A DNA stretch of 18,367 bases from Gaiellasilicea sp039914895 (lineage in GTDB: Bacteria > Actinomycetota > Thermoleophilia > Gaiellales > Gaiellaceae), in assembly GCA_039914895.1 (NCBI GenBank), contig JBDSOJ010000222.1:1-18367 (forward strand), given 5' to 3'. Positions 1-6,626 of this stretch are shown here, in pieces (position 1 is the first letter of the stretch; the number at the start of each line of letters is the position of its first letter). The position numbers were made by a program, and so were the translations under genes. The notes under the pieces were generated by a model. That model had not been told where the DNA came from. It ran no database searches and worked only from the letters and a program-made list of their open reading frames with translations.

Positions 1-139
1 GGGAGCGCTCGCCGTACTCCTGGTAGTGGCCGGTGTCGCCGACCCCCTTCGAGCTGAGCAGGCCGTGATCCGTGAGCGAGAGCGAGAGGAGCAGCAGCGC
101 GACCCCGACGAGGGCGCCGGGCCTCGCGACAGGGCTCAC
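1..139 (-). CDS. Membrane protein, N-terminal fragment; probable GT-C glycosyltransferase (cut by window edge)
   Basis: Only the first 46 codons are inside the window. The GTG start at 139-137 overlaps the TGA stop (138-136) of the upstream membrane gene in a GTGA arrangement, which points to translational coupling in one operon. The fragment has a short basic start (residues 1-6), one hydrophobic helix (about 9-22) and then an external-looking loop containing GDTGHYQEYGE (34-44). A first transmembrane helix followed by an acidic residue and D..Y..YGE is typical of polyprenyl-phosphate-dependent GT-C glycosyltransferases, including GT87-like mannosyltransferases. That assignment is inference from a fragment; any multi-pass membrane protein with a similar first loop remains possible. 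No clear Shine-Dalgarno sequence precedes the GTG. The gene continues beyond base 1. Confidence 0.6.
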   Translation of the reverse strand, partial: MSPVARPGALVGVALLLLSLSLTDHGLLSSKGVGDTGHYQEYGERS

Positions 140-1371
140 GCGCGGGAGACCCGGCGGGCCACGGCGACGGCGCCGGCAGCCCAGAGGACGAAGAACGGCG
201 GCAGGCTCGCGAAGAGGAAGCGCGGGTGGAGGGAGGTGTGCGCGTAGAAGCTGTAGAACGCCGCGTTGACGAGCGTCGCTGCGAGCAGGAGCGTCAGCGC
301 TTCCCGCCGCCTGACCGCGAGCGCCCCGACGATCGCCAGTGGGAGCAGCACGATCAGCGTCCTCGGCGAGAAGAGGAGCGACTCGGTCCAGCTCCGCCCG
401 GCGTAGGAGAGCGAGAACGGGTCGGGCGGGAGCAGGTTACGGCCGTTCTCCTCGCTGACGTAACCGAGCGGCCAGTAGGCCAGCGCGACGGGGAGCAGGA
501 CGAGCGCGCCGAGCGCGAGCGGGAGAGCGGGGCGGACGCCGCGGAAGCGGAGGACGACGAGCACCGCGAGCGCCGCCAGGAGTGCGTTCGAGATCTTGAC
601 GAGGGACGCGTACGAGAGCGCCAGACCTGCGAGCGCGAGGGTGAGGTCGGACGACCGTGGGCGGAGCAGCAGTGCCAGAGCGACCGCGACGAGTGCGCTC
701 GAGAGCGGCTCGGTGTAGAGCGCGAGCCCGGTCTCGACGAACCAGGTCCCGTTCTCCCAGGCGCTGTGGCCCGCGACCACGACCGAGACGAGCGGCCACA
801 CGGCGAGGGCGCCGGCCGCCACGAGCCCGACCGCCCGCCTGCCCGTCGCCCAGAGCCCGGCGTAGGCGGTCGCGACAACGGCGACCGCGTTGGCCACGAG
901 CAGGAGCGGGAAGCCGACGGCGAAGGCGACCTCGTAGCTCGCCACCCCAAGCAGCCGCGCGGGCAGGAGCGGCACGCTCCAGAGCAGCGACCAGCCGAAG
1001 ACGGCCGAGCCGCTCGGCTCCATCTCGAGCACGACGACTGTGACCGCGAGCGCCGCGACCTCGACGGCGCCGAGCAGCACCCACGGGCGCCACTCCGGTC
1101 GCGTCCGCCAGAGCCGGACGACGGCCACGACGGCGGCGGCGCAGGCGAGCAGGAGCAGGGCCAACACCACGGCTGGGAGGCGCCCCGGTGCTGCGATGAA
1201 CTCACGGGCGGCCGCGTAGAAGCCGGCGTCGTCTCCCGTCCCGGCGACGAGGTCGAAGCGGGGCAGGCCGGGGACGTCGTGGCCCTCCGCCGCGAGCGCG
1301 ACGAGCGGCGGAACGGCCCGGACGACAACGAGGCCCGCGAGGACGAGCGACCAGCGGCGTCCGAGGCTCAT
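136..1371 (-). CDS. Multi-pass membrane protein, probable GT-C family glycosyltransferase
   Basis: A 411-residue integral membrane protein with about ten hydrophobic segments. The first helix (about 8-27) is followed by an extracytoplasmic loop with the acidic pair D47-D48 and Y52, resembling the catalytic first loop of GT-C enzymes (GT39/ArnT/GT87-like) that transfer sugars from polyprenyl-phosphate donors outside the membrane. Other typical pieces are the YTEPLSSALVAVAL stretch (219-232), YASLVKISN (254-262) and a late HPRFLF (382-387). I recognise the fold type but not a specific subfamily, so donor and acceptor are unknown. ATG at 1371 is the first possible start, since an in-frame TAA lies at 1413-1411. 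GAGGA lies about 19 bases upstream, unusually far. The stop overlaps the next gene's GTG by 4 bases. The gene is divergent from the UDP-xylose synthase gene. Confidence 0.72.
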   Translation of the reverse strand: MSLGRRWSLVLAGLVVVRAVPPLVALAAEGHDVPGLPRFDLVAGTGDDAGFYAAAREFIAAPGRLPAVVLALLLLACAAAVVAVVRLWRTRPEWRPWVLLGAVEVAALAVTVVVLEMEPSGSAVFGWSLLWSVPLLPARLLGVASYEVAFAVGFPLLLVANAVAVVATAYAGLWATGRRAVGLVAAGALAVWPLVSVVVAGHSAWENGTWFVETGLALYTEPLSSALVAVALALLLRPRSSDLTLALAGLALSYASLVKISNALLAALAVLVVLRFRGVRPALPLALGALVLLPVALAYWPLGYVSEENGRNLLPPDPFSLSYAGRSWTESLLFSPRTLIVLLPLAIVGALAVRRREALTLLLAATLVNAAFYSFYAHTSLHPRFLFASLPPFFVLWAAGAVAVARRVSRA

Positions 1372-1442
1372 CGACCCATTCTGCGGGTTTCCTCGCCGGT
1401 GAGGTTTTCGTTAAGTTCGGAGGCATTTCGGGCGTCTCCCGC

Positions 1443-1448
1443 TACGAT
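1443..1448 (+). promoter_or_regulatory. Candidate -10 box TACGAT of a leaderless promoter
   Basis: TACGAT matches the actinobacterial TANNNT -10 consensus and lies 7 bases before the ATG at 1456. Transcription would start at or within a base of the start codon, giving a leaderless mRNA. No convincing -35 hexamer and no properly spaced Shine-Dalgarno sequence are present. The same spacing recurs at several other starts in this window. Confidence 0.45.
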
Positions 1449-1455
1449 CGGCGCG

Positions 1456-2394
1456 ATGCCGACCTCTGTCGTCACCGGCGGCGCCGGCTTCCTGGGCTCC
1501 CACCTCTCCGATGCGCTCCTCGCCCGCGGTCACCGCGTGATCTGCGTGGACAACCTCGAGACCGGGTCGCTCGCGAACATCGAGCACAACCGGTCGAACA
1601 CCGACTTCGAGTTCGTCCCGCACGATCTGACCCAGCCGATCCGGCTCGAGGGCGACGTCGACTTCGTCTACCACCTCGCCAGCCCCGCGAGCCCGATCGA
1701 CTACCTGCGGCTGCCGCTCCAGACCCTGAAGGTCGGCTCGTACGGGACGCACAACGCGCTCGGCCTCGCCAAGTTCAAGCGCGCCCGCTTCCTGCTCGCC
1801 TCGACCTCCGAGGTCTACGGCGACCCGCAGGTGCACCCGCAGCCCGAGACCTACTGGGGCCACGTCAACCCGATCGGCCCGCGCGGCGTCTACGACGAGG
1901 CGAAGCGCTACGCCGAGGCGCTGACGATGGCCTACCACCGCCAGCAGGGCGTCGACACCGCGATCGTCCGCATCTTCAATACGTATGGCTCGCGGATGAG
2001 ACCGCACGACGGGCGCGCGATCCCCACGTTCGTGCGCCAGGCGATGGAGCGGAAGTCGATCACCGTCTTCGGCGACGGCTCGCAGACGCGCAGCTTCTGT
2101 TACGTCGACGACCTGATCCGGGGGCTGATCGGCCTCGTCGAAAGCGGCGAGCACCTCCCCGTCAACATCGGCAATCCGCAGGAGTTCACTCTGCTCGAGC
2201 TCGCCGAAAAGGTGCTCGAGGTCTGGGGCGGCGGCAGCGAGATCGTTTACGAGGCCCTGCCGGTCGACGATCCGAAGGTGCGCCAGCCCGACATCACGCG
2301 GGCTCGTCAGGTACTCGGGTGGGAGCCCGAGGTGGGTCTCGACGAGGGGCTGCGCCAGCTGCACTCGTCGCTGCAGGAAGCACCGGTTGCGTAG
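1456..2394 (+). CDS. uxs: UDP-glucuronate decarboxylase (UDP-xylose synthase), extended SDR family
   Basis: A 312-residue NAD-dependent extended short-chain dehydrogenase, very similar by eye to the UXS family, which oxidises, decarboxylates and re-reduces UDP-glucuronate to UDP-xylose in the cytoplasm. Visible features are the NAD-binding GGAGFLG (8-14), the acidic VDN after strand 2 (31-33), HLASPASP (73-80), TSEVYGDP (117-124), WGHVNPIGPR (134-143), the catalytic YDEAK (Y146, K150), RIFNTYG (172-178), DGSQTRSF (207-214) and the substrate-binding end PDITRARQVLGWEP (278-291). Length is normal for a bacterial soluble form. The frame stays open far upstream only because it runs antisense to the neighbouring membrane gene. 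ATG 1456 starts right at the Rossmann fold and has a -10 box 7 bases upstream. It likely supplies UDP-xylose to the local glycosyltransferases. Confidence 0.95.
   Translation: MPTSVVTGGAGFLGSHLSDALLARGHRVICVDNLETGSLANIEHNRSNTDFEFVPHDLTQPIRLEGDVDFVYHLASPASPIDYLRLPLQTLKVGSYGTHNALGLAKFKRARFLLASTSEVYGDPQVHPQPETYWGHVNPIGPRGVYDEAKRYAEALTMAYHRQQGVDTAIVRIFNTYGSRMRPHDGRAIPTFVRQAMERKSITVFGDGSQTRSFCYVDDLIRGLIGLVESGEHLPVNIGNPQEFTLLELAEKVLEVWGGGSEIVYEALPVDDPKVRQPDITRARQVLGWEPEVGLDEGLRQLHSSLQEAPVA
2375..2380 (+). promoter_or_regulatory. Ribosome binding site AGGAAG that supports a TTG start
   Basis: AGGAAG lies six bases before the TTG at 2387, inside the last codons of the UDP-xylose synthase gene. It is the main reason for choosing this unusual start codon, since no ATG or GTG gives a complete signal peptide here. 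Confidence 0.6.
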
Positions 2395-3544
2395 CGCAGG
2401 GACAGCCATTGCGCTCGTCGTCGCTGCGGCAGCGCTCCTCGCCGCGCCGTCTGCCTCGGCGTCGCGGTCGCTCCAGCACGGGCTCTTCGACGACACGCAG
2501 ATCAACTACGGCAACCCGGACAAGGTCTTTCCGCAGCTGCAGCAGCTGAAGACGCAGCTGATCCGGGTCAACCTCGTCTGGGGCGGGCCGAACGGCGTCT
2601 CGCAGCGGCGGCCTGTCAACCCGATGAACCCGAACGATGCCGCCTACGACTGGTCGGTCCACGACCGGACCGTGCTCTACGCCCAGCAGTACGGGATGAA
2701 GGTCGTCTTCTCGATCATCGGGACGCCACCGTGGGCGAACGGGGCGAAGGGCGTCAACGTCGTTCCGCGGAGCGCGCTCGACCTCGAGCGCTTCGCGACC
2801 GCAGCCGCCCGGCGCTACAGCGGCAGCTTCCCGACCGAGGATGGGCGCGTCCTGCCGCCCGTGCGCCACTGGCTCGCCTGGAACGAGCCGAACAACCCCG
2901 CGTTCCTGCGGCCGCAGTACCGCAAGGTCGGAGGCAAGGTCGTCATCCAGAGCGCGATCGACTACGCGAAGATCTGCAACGCGATCGTGAAGGGCGTGCG
3001 GAAGACGACGATCGGCGCGTCCAAGGTCGCCTGCGGCGTCACCGGCCCCCGGGGCAACAACAACCCGAACTCGGCGCGGCCGGCGCTCTCCCCGCTCGCC
3101 TTCCTGCGCGCGATGAAGAAGGCCGGCGCGAAGGGCTTCGACGCCTACGCCCACCATCCGTACTACGGCGCGCCGCGGGAGACGCCGAGCACGCCGCCGC
3201 CGCCGGGCATCCACGGGAACGAGGCGACCGCGATCACGCTCGGGAACTTCCATCTGCTCGTCCGCGAGGTGACGCGCCTCTACGGCAACAAGCGGATCTG
3301 GATCACCGAGTACGGCTACCAGACGAACCCGCCCGACCGGATCTTCGGCGTCTCCTTCGCGAACCAGTCGCGCTATCTGACGCAGGCATACGGGATCGCG
3401 AAGCGGCATCCGCGGATCGACATGTTCCTCTGGTTCCTGCTCCGCGACGAGCGGCGGGGCGGCGAGGGCTGGCAGTCCGGCCTACTGACCGTCTCGGGCG
3501 CGAAGAAGCCGGCGTTCGCGGCGTTCCAGAAGCTTCGCGGTTAA
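2387..3544 (+). CDS. Secreted glycoside hydrolase of clan GH-A (GH39/GH5-like TIM barrel)
   Basis: A 385-residue protein starting with TTG, overlapping the end of the UDP-xylose synthase gene by 8 bases. Residues 1-25 form a Sec signal peptide: one arginine, a hydrophobic core at about 7-20, and an A-x-A site at 23-25. The mature part looks like a clan GH-A TIM barrel: LIRVNLVW (58-65), WNEPN with likely acid/base E167 (165-169), and ITEYG with likely nucleophile E308 (306-310), about 140 residues later as expected. HHPYYG (256-261) and MFLWFLLRDE (346-355) fit later strands. The closest impression is GH39 (beta-xylosidase/iduronidase-like), but GH5-like families are possible, so the substrate is unknown. 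No lipobox or sortase signal is seen. Its place beside UDP-xylose synthesis suggests trimming or turnover of a xylose-containing polymer, which is inference. Confidence 0.78.
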   Translation: MRSAGTAIALVVAAAALLAAPSASASRSLQHGLFDDTQINYGNPDKVFPQLQQLKTQLIRVNLVWGGPNGVSQRRPVNPMNPNDAAYDWSVHDRTVLYAQQYGMKVVFSIIGTPPWANGAKGVNVVPRSALDLERFATAAARRYSGSFPTEDGRVLPPVRHWLAWNEPNNPAFLRPQYRKVGGKVVIQSAIDYAKICNAIVKGVRKTTIGASKVACGVTGPRGNNNPNSARPALSPLAFLRAMKKAGAKGFDAYAHHPYYGAPRETPSTPPPPGIHGNEATAITLGNFHLLVREVTRLYGNKRIWITEYGYQTNPPDRIFGVSFANQSRYLTQAYGIAKRHPRIDMFLWFLLRDERRGGEGWQSGLLTVSGAKKPAFAAFQKLRG

Positions 3545-3547
3545 CGT
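3542..3547 (+). promoter_or_regulatory. Possible -10 box TAACGT before the methyltransferase gene
   Basis: TAACGT fits TANNNT and lies 6 bases before the GTG at 3554. It overlaps the TAA stop of the preceding gene, so two of its three defining bases are explained by that stop codon. The gap between genes is only 9 bases and the methyltransferase may simply be read through from upstream. Confidence 0.22.
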
Positions 3548-3553
3548 CTCCGC

Positions 3554-4261
3554 GTGAGCGGACGTGACTGGCCCGGAGAGGATCGGCGACGTCCGTCCCT
3601 GACCTCGCCCACCTGGGCCGTGCGGGCTCCACTCGCGGCCTGGCTCGAGCGCCAGGCGCAGGTCGGCACCGGCTACCGGGTGCTCGACGTCGGCTGCGGC
3701 TCGAAGCCGTACTACCCGTTCTTCGCCGAGCGCGCCGCCGAGTACGTCGGCGTCGACGTCGTCGAGAATCCGGTGGCCGAGCTCCGCGGCCCGGTTGAGG
3801 CGCTTCCGATCGAAGATGCGTCGTTCGACCTCGTCCTGTGCACGCAGGTGCTCGAGCACTGCGACGACCCGGCGCAGGCCGTCCGAGAGCTGCGCCGCGT
3901 GACCGCACCTGGAGGACGCGTGCTCGCGTCGACCCACGGCGTGCAGTGGTACCACCCGTCCCCGGTGGACTACTGGCGTTGGACGCACGAGGGGTTAAAG
4001 CGCCTGTTCTCGACGCACGCGGATTGGGCCGCGCTCGAGGTCGAGCCTTCGGGGGGCACGGCCGCGTGCCTGGCGATGCTGGTCGGCGCCTACACCGAGC
4101 TCGCCCTCGGCCGGATCGGCCTGCGACCCCTCTCCCGCGGCCCCGTCTGGCTGCTGAACCGCGCCGCGTCCGGGCTCGACAGGAGGTTCCCGCTGCTCGG
4201 CGAGCCGCGGCCCGGCTCGCTGACGGCGAACTTCCACGTCGTGGCCACCGTCGGCCGCTGA
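3554..4261 (+). CDS. SAM-dependent class I methyltransferase (Methyltransf_11-like)
   Basis: A 235-residue protein with the class I SAM-binding fold. Motif I is VLDVGCGSKPY (43-53), the acidic end of strand 2 is VGVDVVE (65-71), and the post-I/motif II stretch FDLVLCTQVLEH (91-102) leads into the motif III-like PGGRVLASTHG (119-129). After it comes YHPSPVDYWRWT (133-144), seen in methyltransferases found near polysaccharide and cell-envelope genes. The target is unknown; a sugar hydroxyl or lipid-linked intermediate is a reasonable guess from context. The start is GTG, 9 bases after the glycoside hydrolase stop, with no clear Shine-Dalgarno sequence. Its stop is separated by one base from the stop of the convergent glycosyltransferase gene. 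The first 20 residues are polar and probably disordered. Confidence 0.82.
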   Translation: MSGRDWPGEDRRRPSLTSPTWAVRAPLAAWLERQAQVGTGYRVLDVGCGSKPYYPFFAERAAEYVGVDVVENPVAELRGPVEALPIEDASFDLVLCTQVLEHCDDPAQAVRELRRVTAPGGRVLASTHGVQWYHPSPVDYWRWTHEGLKRLFSTHADWAALEVEPSGGTAACLAMLVGAYTELALGRIGLRPLSRGPVWLLNRAASGLDRRFPLLGEPRPGSLTANFHVVATVGR

Positions 4262-4262
4262 T

Positions 4263-5360
4263 CTATCGGTTCAGCGCCTCCTCGTAGACGGCCTTGGTTC
4301 GTTCGGCCATGCGGGAGACGGAGAACTCCGTGCGGGCCCGCCGCCTTCCCGCCTCGCCGAGCTCGGTTGCGCCGGTGTCGTCGGCCAGCAGCGCTTCAAG
4401 CGCCCTTGCCAGCCCAGTGTGGTCGCCTGGCTCGACGAGCAGCCCCGTCTCGCCGTCCGCAACCACCTCCGGGACGGCACTCACGCGTGTCGCGACGACG
4501 GGGAGCCCAGCGAGCATCGCCTCGAGCAGCACGATCCCGAAGCCTTCCCAGCGCGACGTGTGGACGAAGACGTCGGCTCGCTCGAGCCAGTCGCGGATGT
4601 CGGTGCGGCCGGGCAGGGTCACGGCGTCCTCCAGCCCCAGTTCGGCGACGAGCCGCCGCGTGTCTGCCTCGAGCGGGCCGCTGCCGAGGATGGCGAGGCG
4701 TGCCGGCGGGAGCGCCGCATGGACGAGTGCGAAGCCGCGCAGCAGGGTCGCGTGATCCTTCTGCTCGATCAGCCGTCCGACCGCCAGAGCCAGTGGGGCA
4801 TCGGCTGGAATCCCGGCGGCTGTCGGAGTCGGATTCGATCGCGCGCTCGGCAGCTCGTCGAGCCCGTAGCGGATCGTCACGAGTTTTGCCGGATCGTGGC
4901 CTGCCCGCTCGAGAAAGTGCCGCACGGCGTCCGAGATCGCGATCAGCCGCGCTGCGGGGCGCGCGAAGGCGCGATCGACGTAGCGGAACGGGCCGAGCAG
5001 GTAGCGGTCGTCGTTGTGGCGAGTCGAGATCGCCGTCGTCCCGAGCAGGCGCGCCACGACGCCGCCGTAAACGTCGGCATGGACGAGGTGCGTGTGGACG
5101 ATGTCGGGCCGCTCTTCCCGGACCGCGCGGGCGACGTCGCGCGCCATCCGCGGGCTCACGTCTGCCCCGCAGCGGACAGAGCGGTGGGGAACATCGGCCC
5201 GGTGGAGCTGCTCGTAGAAGCGTCCGGCATCGCTGCCGGGCACGTCGAGACCGAGGAAGTGTGCGTCGACGCCGTGCTCGCGCAAGGCGGTCAGCAGCGC
5301 GAGCAGGTGCCCTTCCGAGCCGCTGACGCCGGTCAGCTTGTGCAGGTGGAGGACCTTCAC
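4263..5360 (-). CDS. Glycosyltransferase family 4 (GT-B fold)
   Basis: A 365-residue retaining GT4 enzyme, a normal length. The N-terminal lobe has HKLTGVSGSEGHLL (7-20), the glycine-rich acceptor loop, then VHTHLVHADVYGG (88-100) and RHNDD (114-118). The C-terminal lobe has AVGRLIEQKDH (193-203) for phosphate contacts and the intact EX7E motif (E272 and E280, within WEGFGIVLLEAM), followed by GLPVVATRVSAVPEVV (285-300). It would transfer a sugar from a nucleotide donor to a lipid-linked glycan on the cytoplasmic face; donor and acceptor are unknown. The GTG start overlaps the TGA of the upstream GT4 gene (GTGA), so translation is probably coupled. It is the last gene of the minus-strand operon and ends one base from the convergent methyltransferase gene. 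Confidence 0.92.
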   Translation of the reverse strand: MKVLHLHKLTGVSGSEGHLLALLTALREHGVDAHFLGLDVPGSDAGRFYEQLHRADVPHRSVRCGADVSPRMARDVARAVREERPDIVHTHLVHADVYGGVVARLLGTTAISTRHNDDRYLLGPFRYVDRAFARPAARLIAISDAVRHFLERAGHDPAKLVTIRYGLDELPSARSNPTPTAAGIPADAPLALAVGRLIEQKDHATLLRGFALVHAALPPARLAILGSGPLEADTRRLVAELGLEDAVTLPGRTDIRDWLERADVFVHTSRWEGFGIVLLEAMLAGLPVVATRVSAVPEVVADGETGLLVEPGDHTGLARALEALLADDTGATELGEAGRRRARTEFSVSRMAERTKAVYEEALNR

Positions 5361-6520
5361 GAAAGCAGCCGGACGTAGATCGCCTCGACCTCGTCTGCCA
5401 TCCGGCCGACTGCGAATCGCGCCCGCACGTCCTCGGCGCCGCGTGCGCCCATGTGCGCCCGCAGTTCGAGATCACCGGCGAGCTGGGCCAACTGCTGGGC
5501 CAGCGCCGCAGTGTCGCCGATCGACTCCAGGAAGCCGCTTTCTCCGTGCCGGACGACGGTTCCGGTTCCGCCCGCCCGCGTGGCGACGACCGGCCGCGCG
5601 GCCGCGAGGGCCTCGATCGCGACGACGGGCGTGCCTTCGTTTGCCGAGGACAGCAGCAGCGCGTCGAAGGACGCGTACCAGGGCCGGATGCTCTTCTGGA
5701 AGCCGACCAGGCGACAGCGCTCGGCGACGCCGAGCTCGGCCGCGAGCGCCTCCACCACGAGACGATCCTCACCGTCGCCGACGAGCACCAGCAGCGCGTC
5801 GACCTCGCGGTCGACGAGGTCGCGCAGCGTGCGGATCAAGTCGAGGGGCCTTTTGATCGCGGTCAGGCGGCCGGCCCAGCCGACGACGAAGGTGTCGTCG
5901 TCGGCGCCGATTTCGCCGCGGATCACGGCTCTCGCCTCCTCGTCCGCGTCACTCCACGGCGGCAGGTCGAAGCCATACGGGACGACGACGAAGCGCCGAG
6001 CCGGTGCAACGCCGAAGCCGACGAGGTCGTCCCGCACCTCGTCGCTGACGGCGATGAGCGTTCCGGACGTGAGCGCGAGCCCGCGCTCGATCCACCGGAA
6101 GACCCGCTCCCAGCGTCGGCTGAAATAGCCGCTCAGCACGTGGCCGTGGTAGGTGTGCACGACCGCGCGCGGCCGGACTTGTCTGGACGAGAGCGCGGCG
6201 AGCCGGCCTGTGGCGCCCGCCTTCGCGGTGTGAGTGTGGAGGACATCGGGGCGCCGCCGCTTGATGATCTTGCGCAGAGCGAGGATCGCAGCCGGGTCGG
6301 CGCGGAACGAGAGCTCGCGCTGGAGCACAGGCAGCCGCAGCACCTCGACGCCGAGCTCGTCCGCGACGTACTCCATCGACTCCTCGCCAGCGGCGAGCGT
6401 GCCTGCGACGACGAGGACATCGTGCCCGCGCCGCGACTGCTCGTGCGCGAGCTGAAGCACATGCAGTGCCGCCCCGCCGACGTTCAGGCGCGCGATCACG
6501 TGCACGATCGACAGACTCAT
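5357..6520 (-). CDS. Glycosyltransferase family 4 (GT-B fold)
   Basis: A 387-residue GT4 enzyme. Visible parts are IARLNVGGAALH (9-20) with the acceptor-loop glycines, HTHTAKAG (95-102), YHGHVLSG (124-131), AVSDEVRDDL (157-166), GWAGRLTAIKRP (214-225), VGDGEDR (247-253) and the EX7E motif E295/E303 within NEGTPVVAIEAL, followed by RPVVATRAGG (309-318). This resembles enzymes extending capsule or O-antigen units with N-acetylated or neutral sugars, but specificity is not readable. A GTG two codons earlier (6526) could also start the frame. I prefer ATG 6520 because GGAGAGG lies five bases before it and would overlap the GTG. It follows the polymerase-family gene after a 106-base gap and overlaps the next GT4 gene by 4 bases. 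Confidence 0.92.
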   Translation of the reverse strand: MSLSIVHVIARLNVGGAALHVLQLAHEQSRRGHDVLVVAGTLAAGEESMEYVADELGVEVLRLPVLQRELSFRADPAAILALRKIIKRRRPDVLHTHTAKAGATGRLAALSSRQVRPRAVVHTYHGHVLSGYFSRRWERVFRWIERGLALTSGTLIAVSDEVRDDLVGFGVAPARRFVVVPYGFDLPPWSDADEEARAVIRGEIGADDDTFVVGWAGRLTAIKRPLDLIRTLRDLVDREVDALLVLVGDGEDRLVVEALAAELGVAERCRLVGFQKSIRPWYASFDALLLSSANEGTPVVAIEALAAARPVVATRAGGTGTVVRHGESGFLESIGDTAALAQQLAQLAGDLELRAHMGARGAEDVRARFAVGRMADEVEAIYVRLLS

Positions 6521-6525
6521 AGGCA

Positions 6526-6532
6526 CCTCTCC
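6526..6532 (-). promoter_or_regulatory. Ribosome binding site GGAGAGG that decides the GT4 start
   Basis: On the minus strand GGAGAGG is followed by TGCCT and then the ATG at 6520. A five-base gap is close to ideal, and the alternative GTG at 6526 uses the last G of this site, which makes it unlikely. This is one of the clearest Shine-Dalgarno sequences in the window. Confidence 0.6.
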
Positions 6533-6626
6533 GTGGCGGCCGGCTCACCGGGGTGGTGCGACGTGCACTGCCCTGAAGGCGTCGTTCGAGGAACGCACGA
6601 GTCGGCAACCGCGGGACACGAGCGTC

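Noticed and set aside
226..1455. Upstream extension of the UDP-xylose synthase frame to 722 codons, apparently fusing an extra 410 residues
   Set aside because: The extension is antisense to the GT-C membrane gene, is highly charged and low in complexity, and the Rossmann fold begins exactly at ATG 1456.
6583..6595. Inverted repeat CGTTC-GAG-GAACG in the gap between the polymerase-family gene and the next GT4 gene, as a terminator
   Set aside because: The stem has only five pairs and no T-run follows on the minus strand; the genes appear to share an operon.
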